In this document: positions 26,183-35,213 of the stretch, piece after piece
Layout of the letters: each line of letters begins with the position of its first letter
How positions within the stretch are numbered: position 1 is the stretch's first letter
Origin: Sporocytophaga sp.
Lineage (GTDB): Bacteria; Bacteroidota; Bacteroidia; Cytophagales; Cytophagaceae
DNA: 64,000 nucleotides
NCBI RefSeq assembly: GCF_017745095.1
Contig: NZ_JAGHZZ010000008.1
Location: 341,847 to 405,846, forward strand
Direction: 5' to 3'
Notes under the pieces: model-generated
What the model was told of the DNA's origin: nothing
What the model saw: only the letters and a program-made list of their open reading frames with translations
Databases searched by the model: none
Made by a program: the position numbers and the translations under genes

Positions 26183-26600
26183 TAATCTCCAAGGAACAAA
26201 TTCTATTCATAATCCGCAAAAATTTTTGGTCCAAAAACGATATTACCAACTATTAAAATCAATTTAATTTTTAAACAAAAATTAACTAGAATACTCATTT
26301 ATTTAATTTTAATGTTAAATATTTAACCTAAAAATTCACTTTTAATTAAAAATAACCATTAGTCAATCAAAAATTGAACAGACAAAATAAAAATATAATT
26401 TTTTCACGAAAAACTAACACAAATATTATTTTTATCATATAACAATTCGGCGACATCCAAGTTCTTATCTCATTCAAATAGTATAAACTATATATCTGAT
26501 TTACATATTATTTTAGGGATAATAATAAAAAAATTGCAAAAAAATTAGGATATTTTTCCTAAAATATCTAAAATTAAATTATTAGAAAATTAATATTTTT
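26183..26600 (+). promoter_or_regulatory. Extremely AT-rich 418-bp leader of the ATP-grasp/Anbu operon
   Basis: A non-coding gap between the divergently transcribed Crp/Fnr gene and the ATP-grasp gene. It is almost entirely A and T, with many A-tracts and short T-tracts. A small inverted repeat (TTAGGA at 26545-26550, TCCTAA at 26557-26562) lies about 40 bp before the ATP-grasp start. It should contain both divergent promoters, and curved DNA or nucleoid-protein binding is plausible. Confidence 0.5.
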
Positions 26601-28079
26601 ATGAAAGACAGCATCCAACTTACCGGCAATCAGATTTTCTCCTCTTACCAGGTGGAGAAAAACCTTTACGATGAGGTCTTCGACCAAACAGGAAAGGTGA
26701 AAAAGTACTACCAGAAAGTTCTATCTTTATTCAACAAACTTACATTACAGGACTTGAAGAAGCTGAATGAATTTGCAAGGGCTTCCTTTTTCAATCAGGG
26801 AGTCACTTTTGCTGTCTATTCGGATAATATGAAAGGTGTTGAGCGAATTTTTCCCTTTGACTTATTCCCTAGAATTATCCCCTTAAAAGAATGGGAAAAC
26901 CTTGAAAAGGGCATAATTCAAAGAAACAGGGCTATCAATATGTTTCTTTATGATATATACCATGACAGGAAGGTTTTAAAAGATAAAATCGTACCCTCTG
27001 AACTTATATTTTCATCCAATTACTACCTGAAGGAAATGATTGGCTTTACGCCTCCAGGCAAAGTATATACACATATTTCCGGAACAGATCTGATTAAACA
27101 CAAAGATGGGGAGTACTATGTACTGGAAGACAATCTTCGTTGCCCTTCAGGCGTAAGCTATGTGCTGTCTAACAGAGAGGCTATGAAAAGAACCTTATCC
27201 AAGGTATTTTCAAGCTACAATATAAAGCCAGTCCACGATTACCCGGAACAACTTTTATCCATGATTCAATCTGTAGCACCTGAAGGAGTAGATAATCCTA
27301 CTTGTGTGGTACTCACTCCAGGAATGTATAACTCTGCATATTATGAGCATTCATTCCTTGCGCAAAGCATGGGAATTCAGCTTGTAGAAGGAAGAGATCT
27401 TTATGTCGATAAAAATTTTGTCTACATGAAAACACTTCATGGCTCAAAAAGAGTGGACGTAATATACAGACGTGTAGATGATGACTTTATTGATCCTCTG
27501 TGTTTCAGACCCGACTCAGTTCTCGGCGTTCCGGGATTAATGGGCTGCTACAGAGAAGGGAATGTAACCATTATCAATGCCCCAGGTACAGGTGCGGTTG
27601 ATGACAAGGCTGTGTATACCTACATTCCCGAAATCATTAAATATTATCTTTCTGAAGAACCTATACTGAAAAATGTACACACCTATCGCTGTGAATTGGA
27701 AGATGATCTTAAGTACGTAATGGAAAATATGGAAGAGCTCGTTGTTAAGCCAGTAGACGAATCAGGTGGGTATGGAATATTTATGGGGCACAAATCTACT
27801 GCCGCTCAGAGAAAAGATTTTCAGGATAGAATTAAAAACAACCCGAGGAAGTATATAGCTCAACCAATCATGTCTTTGTCTGTACATTCTACCTTCATTG
27901 AAGAATCTGAGTTTTTTGAACCAAGACATATCGACCTTCGAAGCTTTTGCCTGATGGGCAAGGGCAAAGACTTTGTTCTTAAAGGTGGATTGTCAAGAGT
28001 AGCTTTAAAAAAAGGAAGCCTTATCGTCAATTCTTCTCAAGGAGGAGGCTCTAAAGACACCTGGGTATTAGAAGGTTAG
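26601..28079 (+). CDS. Circularly permuted ATP-grasp type 2 protein
   Basis: A 492-residue predicted amide- or peptide-bond ligase of the circularly permuted ATP-grasp family (DUF404/DUF407 merged). Key segments are YVLEDNLRCPSGVSYVLSNREAMKR (near 165-190), a strand-rich middle with VVLTPGMYNSAYYEHSFLAQSMG, the nucleotide-binding VVKPVDESGGYGIFMG (about 380-395), YIAQPIMSLSVHSTF, and the metal-binding-type HIDLRSFCLMG. Family members are predicted to use ATP to join a carboxylate to an amine. First gene of a four-gene operon with alpha-E, transglutaminase and Anbu. The start is the ATG after the AT-rich leader. The natural substrate is unknown. Confidence 0.92.
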   Translation: MKDSIQLTGNQIFSSYQVEKNLYDEVFDQTGKVKKYYQKVLSLFNKLTLQDLKKLNEFARASFFNQGVTFAVYSDNMKGVERIFPFDLFPRIIPLKEWENLEKGIIQRNRAINMFLYDIYHDRKVLKDKIVPSELIFSSNYYLKEMIGFTPPGKVYTHISGTDLIKHKDGEYYVLEDNLRCPSGVSYVLSNREAMKRTLSKVFSSYNIKPVHDYPEQLLSMIQSVAPEGVDNPTCVVLTPGMYNSAYYEHSFLAQSMGIQLVEGRDLYVDKNFVYMKTLHGSKRVDVIYRRVDDDFIDPLCFRPDSVLGVPGLMGCYREGNVTIINAPGTGAVDDKAVYTYIPEIIKYYLSEEPILKNVHTYRCELEDDLKYVMENMEELVVKPVDESGGYGIFMGHKSTAAQRKDFQDRIKNNPRKYIAQPIMSLSVHSTFIEESEFFEPRHIDLRSFCLMGKGKDFVLKGGLSRVALKKGSLIVNSSQGGGSKDTWVLEG

Positions 28080-28088
28080 TTATCATTT

Positions 28089-29030
28089 ATGCTATCAAGA
28101 ATCGCAAACAGTCTACTCTGGATGGGTCGTTACCTTGAAAGAGCTCAACATACAGCCCGATATGTTAATGTCCATTATTTTTCTGCTTTGGATGCACCAA
28201 ACCTCTCCAAAAAGGAATATGTACTGGATTCTATTTCGTGTATGACAGGCCTCAGTTATGAATATGATGAAGAAATTCTTAACCTGGAAGACCAGAATCT
28301 TATTTACAAGATTACATTGGATGAGACCAATCCGGTTTCTATCAAATCCTTCATCAATAATGCCAGAGAAAATGCAAGAGGAGCCAGAGACATCCTTTCT
28401 TCTGAACTTTGGGAATCAATCAATAAGTTTTACCATAGTGCAAATGCATATCAAGGTAAAACGCTTACTGAAGAAGAGATCCTTAGCTTCACTGAAATGG
28501 TGGTCCATCAGTGCGCTATTGTAAATGGCTATATTGATCACAGTCTTCTTCATAACGAAACATGGTCTCTCATACAACTGGGAATCCATACTGAGGCTGC
28601 AGGTCAGCTCACGCGTATGCTAATCGCAAAGGTTCGTGACATTGAAAAAACCGAGCAGTTGAAACTCGGAAAAGCAATGGAAACGTACCAGTGTATTGCA
28701 ATGCTGAAAAGCGCTGAAGGATTTGATATGAGTAGAGTACATTACAAATCCGTACCAAACCTGAAAAAAGCTCTTGAATTTCTTATACTCAATAAAGATT
28801 TCCCAAGATCCATTATATTTAATCTCGAAGCTGTAAATGATTGTCTTCAGAAAATCAGTCTTGTAAAAGGGGAAGAAAAAGGTTCTGTAGAGTTTTTTGC
28901 GGGAAAACTGCAAGCTTCCTATAGTTATCTCACCATAGAAGAGATCCAAGACCAGATACTACCCTTTCTTGAAAAAACGCTTGATGATTTATATAAACTG
29001 GGATCGCTCGTGGACCAGAAAATTTCTTAA
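28089..29030 (+). CDS. Alpha-E domain protein (DUF403)
   Basis: A 313-residue all-helical protein. It begins with the family hallmark MLSRIANSLLWMGRYLERAQHTAR at residues 1-24, which carries the conserved Trp, Gly-Arg and Glu-Arg. Further helices contain ENARGARDILSSELWESIN and several amphipathic repeats. Alpha-E proteins are almost always encoded next to circularly permuted ATP-grasp proteins and are thought to form a complex with or modify them, but their activity is not established. It lies 9 bp after the ATP-grasp gene and 9 bp before the transglutaminase gene, so the three are translated from one message. Confidence 0.93.
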   Translation: MLSRIANSLLWMGRYLERAQHTARYVNVHYFSALDAPNLSKKEYVLDSISCMTGLSYEYDEEILNLEDQNLIYKITLDETNPVSIKSFINNARENARGARDILSSELWESINKFYHSANAYQGKTLTEEEILSFTEMVVHQCAIVNGYIDHSLLHNETWSLIQLGIHTEAAGQLTRMLIAKVRDIEKTEQLKLGKAMETYQCIAMLKSAEGFDMSRVHYKSVPNLKKALEFLILNKDFPRSIIFNLEAVNDCLQKISLVKGEEKGSVEFFAGKLQASYSYLTIEEIQDQILPFLEKTLDDLYKLGSLVDQKIS

Positions 29031-29039
29031 CACAAAAGT

Positions 29040-29894
29040 ATGTCTGCGTATTTTGACATTTTATATCAGTCCATAAGCGAATATGAATATCCGGTTAAGG
29101 AGGCATTTTTCGAGTTCATCATCTCGCCTTGCGAATGTGATTCGCAGTCGTTAGTTGAGTTCAATATAAAAACTTCTACTGGTCCGGACGTTTTCACTAC
29201 CAAAAACAGTTTAGGATTTAATCAGATAAGAATAAGACCTGCAGGATATTTCAAAACTTTTAAATTGGAATATTCTGCAAAGGTCAGAAAAGAGGAACTT
29301 AACAATATAGATAACCTTAGACCTTCAGCTCATGAACAGTGGGCAGAAATAAACTCTACAAACTTTTACATAGAAAATTTTCTTTATCTCCACACCTCCC
29401 CTCTCACTGTTATTCCCAAAGAAAATCAGAATGAAGTATTAATTTACCGAAGGAGTTCAGATCTGCTGGAGTATTCCCTGGAATTAAACACACACATCCA
29501 TAACCTTTTGTCTTACGAAAAAGAAGTAACTGATGTAAGCACTACTGCCGCAGATGTTATCCTTTTAAAGAAAGGTGTTTGTCAGGATTATACACACCTA
29601 TTCCTAGCAATGGCCAGAAGTAATGGACTTGCGTGTCGCTATGTATCCGGATATCTTGACCAGGGATCATCCTATACGGGCACTGGAGGCATGCATGCAT
29701 GGGCAGAAGTTTATATACCTGGAATGGGCTGGACAGGCTTTGACCCTACTAATAATTGCCGTGTAAATATTCAATACATAAAAGTAGCGCATGGAAGAGA
29801 TTATAATGATTGCAGCCCAATTAAAGGAGTATTGCTTTCACTTGGAGAAAATAAAACATACCATCTGGTTCAAGTAAGCCAGCAACAGCAATAA
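29040..29894 (+). CDS. Transglutaminase-like cysteine protease/amidase
   Basis: A 284-residue protein with an N-terminal beta domain (about 1-90, the bacterial transglutaminase-like N-terminal region) and a papain-fold core. The catalytic triad is visible as Cys181 (GVCQDYTHLFLAMAR), His219 (MHAWAEVYIPG) and Asp235 (GFDPTNN). Members may hydrolyse or form isopeptide or gamma-glutamyl bonds. No signal peptide is present, so it acts in the cytoplasm. Third gene of the ATP-grasp operon, where it is the expected bond-cleaving or bond-transferring partner of the ligase. Confidence 0.92.
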   Translation: MSAYFDILYQSISEYEYPVKEAFFEFIISPCECDSQSLVEFNIKTSTGPDVFTTKNSLGFNQIRIRPAGYFKTFKLEYSAKVRKEELNNIDNLRPSAHEQWAEINSTNFYIENFLYLHTSPLTVIPKENQNEVLIYRRSSDLLEYSLELNTHIHNLLSYEKEVTDVSTTAADVILLKKGVCQDYTHLFLAMARSNGLACRYVSGYLDQGSSYTGTGGMHAWAEVYIPGMGWTGFDPTNNCRVNIQYIKVAHGRDYNDCSPIKGVLLSLGENKTYHLVQVSQQQQ

Positions 29895-29939
29895 TATCAC
29901 CATTAGATTAAATTATTAAATTTTGTTTATCGTACTTAT

Positions 29940-30665
29940 ATGACCTATTGTTTAGGAATTAAATTAAAATCAGGACTTCTTGCCATATCAGATACAAGAA
30001 TAACTTCGGGATCAGAAACCACAACTGCAAAAAAAGTATATGTTTATCAAAAAGAAAGGCATTCTGTATTCATCATGACAAGTGGCCTGAGATCAGTAAG
30101 AGATAAAGCTCTTACCTACTTTAAAGAAGTAATAGAGGAAAACGAAGGTAAAAATTTCGACAAATTATATAAAGTAGTTAATGCTTTTGGTTCGCAACTG
30201 CGCAGGGTAGCAGAAGAAGACAGAAGTTCGCTAGAAAGGTCAGGACTATTTATTAATCTCTTTACCATAGTTGGAGGTCAACTTGAAGGCGATGAAGAGC
30301 ATAAGTTATTTTTACTATACCCTGAAGGAAACTGGATAGAAATCTCTACCAGTACGCCTTTCGTGATAATAGGTAACTCAGGCTTTGGAAAACCAATACT
30401 CAACAGAATACTTACTTATGAAACAGATTTTAATGAAGCATTAAAAGCAGGATTTCTTTCTTTCGATTCAACGCGAGTAAGTGCAAATGATGTTGATTTC
30501 CCACTGGATGTTGTATTATACAGGCCTAATACATTTAAGATGGTTGAGCATCGGTATGAAAAAGATGACCTTCATTATATTTCAGCAAAATGGGAAGAAG
30601 AGTTAAGAGCAGCATTGAAAAATATACCTGAAGATTGGGTAAGTGCTATTCTGAGCAAGTTTTAA
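29940..30665 (+). CDS. Anbu, proteasome/HslV-related peptidase
   Basis: A 241-residue N-terminal-nucleophile hydrolase related to proteasome beta subunits. It starts MTYCLGIKL, so removal of Met1 exposes Thr2 as the nucleophile. Asp18 (in SDTR) and Lys31/32 (AKKVYVY) fit the conserved active-site pair, and IMTSGLRSVRD matches the Anbu subgroup. HslV is shorter and paired with HslU; no ATPase gene lies here. Anbu is commonly encoded in clusters with ATP-grasp, alpha-E and transglutaminase genes, exactly as seen. It lies 45 bp behind the transglutaminase. Its physiological substrate is unknown. Confidence 0.92.
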   Translation: MTYCLGIKLKSGLLAISDTRITSGSETTTAKKVYVYQKERHSVFIMTSGLRSVRDKALTYFKEVIEENEGKNFDKLYKVVNAFGSQLRRVAEEDRSSLERSGLFINLFTIVGGQLEGDEEHKLFLLYPEGNWIEISTSTPFVIIGNSGFGKPILNRILTYETDFNEALKAGFLSFDSTRVSANDVDFPLDVVLYRPNTFKMVEHRYEKDDLHYISAKWEEELRAALKNIPEDWVSAILSKF

Positions 30666-30687
30666 AAATATCCTTTTTCCTTTTAAA

Positions 30688-30711
30688 CCCTTTTCCAAAT
30701 AAGGAAAAGGG
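30688..30711. terminator. Hairpin at the end of the Anbu operon
   Basis: CCCTTTTCC at 30688-30696 pairs with GGAAAAGGG at 30703-30711 across a six-base loop, between the convergent Anbu gene and the next minus-strand gene. It lacks a U-run, so its terminator role is only likely. Confidence 0.5.
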
Positions 30712-30738
30712 CTATAAGGAAAATTAAACTAAACGATA

Positions 30739-31419
30739 CTATTTTAGAAACGATATAGGATGCTTTTGATTGTATTTCATGATAAACATAAAAGTCTTAA
30801 CATCCTTCTTTCCTTTATATTTTTTATAATCATTTAACAGCTCAGGATCTTTTGAAAGCAGACTTACTAGCTGCTTTTTATTTAGTAAAAAAACCTCCCC
30901 GTTTTCAAAATTCATAATGTATTTATCTGCTTGAGTCTTTCTTCCTGGATCCATCATATTCTTTCTCGTAATGTTGGTATATGCATGAGAATAATAAACA
31001 TCATTGAAATCCAGCATTGGAGAAATCTTTACAAAAAAACATATACTACCAATAATATCAAGTCTTGAAAAACGGCCGTATGAGTTGCAGTAAACCCTTC
31101 TTCCGTCTGAATATCCCCAATACTCAGTATTCTTAAGCAACCTTAGCTGTCCATTATCATAGATGTAAATTTTTTTATGACTTAATAAGTCTTTAAAATA
31201 ATGTACAGAATTCGAATCCAGATCAGTTTTAACAGCAGAAAGCGGCAAGGGTGAATTATTCTTAAAATCCTCATAAGTAAGGTAAATTCCTCTTTTGAAT
31301 TTAAACTCAGGTGTGTAAACTACCAGAGAATCCGATAGATTGGTATTTACACAGACGCTATCCTGCCCCATAACATTCAGGGTGATCAAGACTAAAATAG
31401 CTAGCAAGGTACTCTTCAT
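30739..31419 (-). CDS. Secreted hypothetical protein
   Basis: A 226-residue protein with a cleavable signal peptide (residues 1-18, LLAILVLITLNVMGQ, probable cut before Gln/Asp). The mature part is basic and aromatic-rich (FKRGIYLTYEDFKNNSPLP; KIYIYDNGQLRLLKNTEYWGYSDGRRVYCNSYGRFSRLD) and ends with a Lys-rich helix. The YLTYEDFKNNSP pattern recurs in Bacteroidota secreted hypotheticals, with no function known to me. Probably periplasmic. It follows the lipoprotein gene at 31494 on the same strand by 74 bp. Confidence 0.7.
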   Translation of the reverse strand: MKSTLLAILVLITLNVMGQDSVCVNTNLSDSLVVYTPEFKFKRGIYLTYEDFKNNSPLPLSAVKTDLDSNSVHYFKDLLSHKKIYIYDNGQLRLLKNTEYWGYSDGRRVYCNSYGRFSRLDIIGSICFFVKISPMLDFNDVYYSHAYTNITRKNMMDPGRKTQADKYIMNFENGEVFLLNKKQLVSLLSKDPELLNDYKKYKGKKDVKTFMFIMKYNQKHPISFLK

Positions 31420-31493
31420 AATTCAATCAAATTATTCCATTAGCTGGTTGGTAAAAGCTAACGAAACGAAAAAGATTAAATTATTTTTTGCAC

Positions 31494-32102
31494 CTATTTC
31501 ACATAACTATTTTCCAAATTCAAAAGGCGAATATCCTTATAGGGATGTGAGTCGTCGAGAGAATACTCGATTATTCGTGTGTTTGCAGTGGGGTTTAAAC
31601 TTAAATCAGAATCATTATAGACTGGAAATTGTCTGACCAGGTGTTTTCCCTGAATAAAGAGTGAATCTTGCCCAATATATCCTTCCATAATCTTTGGGTT
31701 CGGTTCAGGAAACGCAAGCTGAACAACCTCATCACTTCCAAATTCATAGCCGATAAAACTCCCTTGGGCATTATTACCTCTGCCTATTACAAAAGCATAA
31801 ATCTCAGGAAGATTGTTATTATTAAGATCTCCGGTTTTTACTCCATAAACTTTTCCATTAACTATCCTTATCAAAGTATCATTAAGTTCCGGTGATTTTA
31901 TAATTATGGTCAACTTTTTCAAACTGCTTGTCCCTTTTACTGAAACATCAAATGTAACATCGTTAAAATGTAACACTTGTTCCAAACTTTCAGGAATTTC
32001 AGAGAAAGTAAAATATTGTTCTTGGTTTCCTCGACAGGAAAATAAGAAAAACGAAACGAGCCAAAAGTAAACATTCACTTTCATTTTCAAGGAATTAATC
32101 AA
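31494..32102 (-). CDS. Hypothetical lipoprotein with FG-GAP-like segment
   Basis: A 202-residue lipoprotein. The better start is probably Met7 (MKVNVYFWLVSFFLFSC), which gives a normal signal with the lipid-acceptor Cys about 16 residues later, although the open frame allows six more residues. The segment GVKTGDLNNNNLPEIYAFVIG resembles calcium-binding repeat loops seen in VCBS/FG-GAP proteins. The C-terminal half is beta-rich. It is probably a periplasmic or outer-membrane protein of unknown function. It diverges from the DUF4136 gene. Confidence 0.65.
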   Translation of the reverse strand: MINSLKMKVNVYFWLVSFFLFSCRGNQEQYFTFSEIPESLEQVLHFNDVTFDVSVKGTSSLKKLTIIIKSPELNDTLIRIVNGKVYGVKTGDLNNNNLPEIYAFVIGRGNNAQGSFIGYEFGSDEVVQLAFPEPNPKIMEGYIGQDSLFIQGKHLVRQFPVYNDSDLSLNPTANTRIIEYSLDDSHPYKDIRLLNLENSYVK

Positions 32103-32252
32103 AATCAGCTACAATTGTTTCCACTACTAATATTCATCAAAAAGATTACTTTCTTTCACTTTACTTCCTCCCATTCCCCTTCACGCTTTTGTCATTCTAA
32201 ACTTATTTTATCATTTTTGGGAAATTTAAATTTTCAAATAAATCCCTTTTCC

Positions 32253-32891
32253 ATGTCTAAAATAAATTTGTTTCTGACAGGCATTATTTTCTTAACAATA
32301 GCTTTTTCTTGTCAGAAGGTTGACCCTGCTAATGACCTTTCTTTTGAAGAGCAGGATGTTTATGTGACCAATCATGACAAGAATTTTGATTTCAATACTG
32401 TAAAAACTTATGCTATTCAAAATCAAGTTTCACCTGTAAATGTCCTTACTGATCTTGCGACCATTAATCTTTCAGACACTGTCTTTATTTCCCTTATTAA
32501 TACGAATCTTGCCCAAAGAGGATTTCAACAAGTAGATAAAAATGCAAATCCAGATGTTATAGTAATCGTTTCTCGCTTGTTGTTTAACACAGGTGGAAAT
32601 GATTTTTCATACATCAATAGAGGGGTTTATGCAGGACTTACAAATCCTGATACGATTCTTTTCAAAAATCAATTTGCAGTACCTTCAGATTTCAATAATC
32701 CGGCAGTAGTAAGCGGAAGTTTATCAATTGACATGGTCGATGTAAAATCCTCAACCAAATCTTTAAATATTGTATGGAATGGTATTGTTGTTGGCGCATT
32801 AACAAGTCCATTTCCCGGAACTGAGCAAAGGACCAAAGATGGAATCAACAGTCTCTTCAATCAGTCTCCTTATCTACTTGCAGGACAATAA
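32253..32891 (+). CDS. DUF4136-type lipoprotein
   Basis: A 212-residue lipoprotein. The open frame extends 46 codons further upstream, but the ATG at 32253 gives a proper lipoprotein signal (MSKINLFLTGIIFLTIAFSC, acceptor Cys20) and is preferred. The mature part has the DUF4136 pattern: DFNTVKTYAI near the start, a domain of small helices with LINTNLAQRGFQQVDKNANPDVIVIVSRLL, and a C-terminal NIVWNGIVVGAL strand. DUF4136 proteins are envelope lipoproteins of unknown function. It precedes an outer-membrane barrel gene by 33 bp, so the pair is likely co-transcribed. Confidence 0.82.
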   Translation: MSKINLFLTGIIFLTIAFSCQKVDPANDLSFEEQDVYVTNHDKNFDFNTVKTYAIQNQVSPVNVLTDLATINLSDTVFISLINTNLAQRGFQQVDKNANPDVIVIVSRLLFNTGGNDFSYINRGVYAGLTNPDTILFKNQFAVPSDFNNPAVVSGSLSIDMVDVKSSTKSLNIVWNGIVVGALTSPFPGTEQRTKDGINSLFNQSPYLLAGQ

Positions 32892-32924
32892 ATTCAACAA
32901 ACTCCAACAGACATAATACTCAAA

Positions 32925-33542
32925 ATGAGAAAATATATCTTACCGGTCTTAATGGCCATAGTACTGATCTCAGCTCAAAACACTTGCAATGCTCAGGATA
33001 ATATAAAAACATTATTCTCCTATAACTATGGAATGGGCTTTGCTACCGGAGATTTAAAATCCTATATAGACAAAAAATTATTCGATGGCTTTTCAGTAGA
33101 AGGCAGGTTCTTTATCAACAAAAATATATCTCTTGGTTTGAATGTCGGATATAACGATTTCAGAAAGTATTTAAACAGAGAAGTTTATTCTACTGGTAGT
33201 GGTAATATTTCTGCTGTTCAGACAAGATATTTTAATACTGTTCCTGTACTTGCAACAGGCTTCTATTACCTTAATTCAATATCAGCATTCAAACCTTATG
33301 CAGGTATCGGAATAGGCGCATATGTAAGCAATTATCAGAAGTATTATTCGACTTTAGAGTCAAAACATACCAAAACATGTTTCGGCTTTCGTCCTGAGAT
33401 CGGAACCCTAATAAAGCTAAGAAATGGTTTAGGACTTATTGTTTCCGGAAGATACAATTATGCTACATATTCCTATCAGGAATTCAGCAGTCTGAACTAC
33501 TTCGAACTTAATTTCGGACTATCTTTTTCTATTGAAAAATAA
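32925..33542 (+). CDS. Outer-membrane beta-barrel protein
   Basis: A 205-residue protein with a signal peptide (residues 1-23, ending CNA-QDN) and alternating amphipathic strands consistent with an eight-stranded OmpA/OmpW-like barrel (GMGFATGDLKSYI; GLNVGYNDFRKYL; GIGIGAYVSNYQKYY; LGLIVSGRYNYATYSYQ; ELNFGLSFSIEK). The C-terminal residue pattern fits barrel insertion. Second gene of a pair with the DUF4136 lipoprotein, followed by a strong terminator. The role could be structural or adhesive and is unknown. Confidence 0.82.
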   Translation: MRKYILPVLMAIVLISAQNTCNAQDNIKTLFSYNYGMGFATGDLKSYIDKKLFDGFSVEGRFFINKNISLGLNVGYNDFRKYLNREVYSTGSGNISAVQTRYFNTVPVLATGFYYLNSISAFKPYAGIGIGAYVSNYQKYYSTLESKHTKTCFGFRPEIGTLIKLRNGLGLIVSGRYNYATYSYQEFSSLNYFELNFGLSFSIEK

Positions 33543-33556
33543 TATCACTTGTTAAT

Positions 33557-33600
33557 ATAATAGAAATGAAGAGCTCCTTCATTTCTATTATTTATTTTTT
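33557..33600 (+). terminator. Terminator after the beta-barrel gene
   Basis: A 15-bp stem (33557-33571 with 33577-33591) around loop AGCTC is followed by a TTATTTTTTT run. A textbook intrinsic terminator 15 bp past the stop codon. Confidence 0.9.
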
Positions 33601-33709
33601 TGCCATTTTTTTATAAAGAAACTTATCCTTACTACCTCATATACAAACAATAACTAAATGAATTAAACATATCTATTTTCCATACAGTTCTTTTTACAGG
33701 TTAATAGCT

Positions 33710-35086
33710 ATGAAGACTATCAGTATTGTTGGCGGTGGATTCTGCGGATGCATGCTCACGTTGCACTTATTAAAAAAGAGACATTCTAAAATAAAGATAC
33801 ATCTTATTGAAAAGTCTGAAAAACTGTGCAGAGGAGCAGCATACTCCACTGAATTCAACTTTCATTTGCTAAATGTAAACGCTGGCAAAATGAGTGCTTT
33901 ACAATCTGACGAAGATAATTTTATTAACTGGTTGAAAGAAAATAAATATCCATATAACAATGAGGACTATGTTCCCAGAAAGCTTTATGGGAATTACCTT
34001 TCCAGTCTTCTCTACCATGAATTAAATGAAGATCCTGGCGCGGTTGATATCCATACGGAAGAAGCAATTGATCTCACGTTGGATAATGATAAAGCAATTA
34101 TATTGCTTGAAAGTGGTAAAAAAATTATCAGTGATAAAGTAGTTATAGCCCCTGGAAACTTTCCTCCTCAATCAGATAATGATCCTTTTGAAAAGTACAT
34201 TGGTGATGGTATATATTTTACGAATCCCTGGGACCATCAAGCGATCATAGGGAAAATTCATAAAGAAGAAGATATCCTTATTCTTGGAAGCGGGTTAACG
34301 ATGATCGATTTATGCACAACCTTATTTTACAATTCTCATAGAGGGAAAATATATACCTATAGCAGACATGGTCTTTTACCAGCGGTGCATAAACCAGTAA
34401 ATTACTATCCTCCCTTTTACCATGAAATCGAAAAGGCCAACTCATTAAACAAAGTATTATCAATAGTAAAAAAACATCTGCAAAGCCACAAACAGCAGGG
34501 AGGAGACTGGAGGGACATTATTGAAAGTTTAAGACCATTTAATCAGAAAATCTGGATGAATTTTTCAATAAAAGACAAGGCACTTTTTATAAAAAAATTA
34601 AACAGATTATGGAGTATTTCAAGGCACCGGATACCTCAAGAGTATCAAATAACTATTAATGAATTACTAAAGAATAAAATGCTTGAGATTCATTCAGGTA
34701 CAATAGAATCCATTGAAAAAAATGGAAGAAAATTAAATATAACAATAAGAAAAAATAAAAGCGAACAACCGATAACAATCAGTGTACATAAAGTTATCAA
34801 TTGCACAGGGCCACAACTCAACTATCTAAAACTTAATGATCGCCTGATACAAAGCATGTTTCAAAAAGGATTGATCCATCCTGGCCCACTCAATTTGGGT
34901 GTAGATGCTTCTGCTGATGGCAAGGTAAAAAATCATTATAATGAAAATATAATTTATGCTCTTGGCTCTCCCCTTACCGGCGTATTGTTTGAATCGACCG
35001 CAGTTCCGGAATTACGATTGCAGGCCGAGGTGCTGGCAGATATTTTATTATTCTCGGATCTTCCTGTTGAACAAAAACCATATTGA
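33710..35086 (+). CDS. FAD/NAD(P)-binding protein (NAD_binding_9 type)
   Basis: A 458-residue flavoprotein-like protein. It starts with the dinucleotide motif IVGGGFCG (residues 6-13), then EKSEKLCRGAAYS and FHLLNVNAGKMSAL, both typical of the NAD_binding_9 family, including the GAAYST element. A second nucleotide-binding region is around ILILGSGLTMIDLC (about 187-200), and INCTGP lies near 362. Members are linked to hydroxyacylglutathione hydrolase-like or siderophore/amino-acid oxidation functions, but none is confirmed. No partner gene is adjacent. The product is probably cytoplasmic. Confidence 0.82.
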   Translation: MKTISIVGGGFCGCMLTLHLLKKRHSKIKIHLIEKSEKLCRGAAYSTEFNFHLLNVNAGKMSALQSDEDNFINWLKENKYPYNNEDYVPRKLYGNYLSSLLYHELNEDPGAVDIHTEEAIDLTLDNDKAIILLESGKKIISDKVVIAPGNFPPQSDNDPFEKYIGDGIYFTNPWDHQAIIGKIHKEEDILILGSGLTMIDLCTTLFYNSHRGKIYTYSRHGLLPAVHKPVNYYPPFYHEIEKANSLNKVLSIVKKHLQSHKQQGGDWRDIIESLRPFNQKIWMNFSIKDKALFIKKLNRLWSISRHRIPQEYQITINELLKNKMLEIHSGTIESIEKNGRKLNITIRKNKSEQPITISVHKVINCTGPQLNYLKLNDRLIQSMFQKGLIHPGPLNLGVDASADGKVKNHYNENIIYALGSPLTGVLFESTAVPELRLQAEVLADILLFSDLPVEQKPY

Positions 35087-35213
35087 GTTCTCTTGTGGTA
35101 CTTAAAAATCTACAAGCCATTCATATATAATATTTTTTGTAAATTTGCGTAATCAGACAGCAGACATTACATTTTGATAATACCTTTTTAACTGTCTTGA
35201 TTCAATAAGCTTT

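Noticed and set aside
30703..30711. Intrinsic terminator on the minus strand after the 226-residue secreted gene
   Set aside because: The hairpin is real but neither strand has a good U-run, so it is kept as a generic hairpin with lower confidence.
32115..32252. Longer N-terminus of the DUF4136 lipoprotein
   Set aside because: The upstream in-frame ATG adds 46 residues that bury the lipoprotein signal; the ATG at 32253 fits the lipobox.
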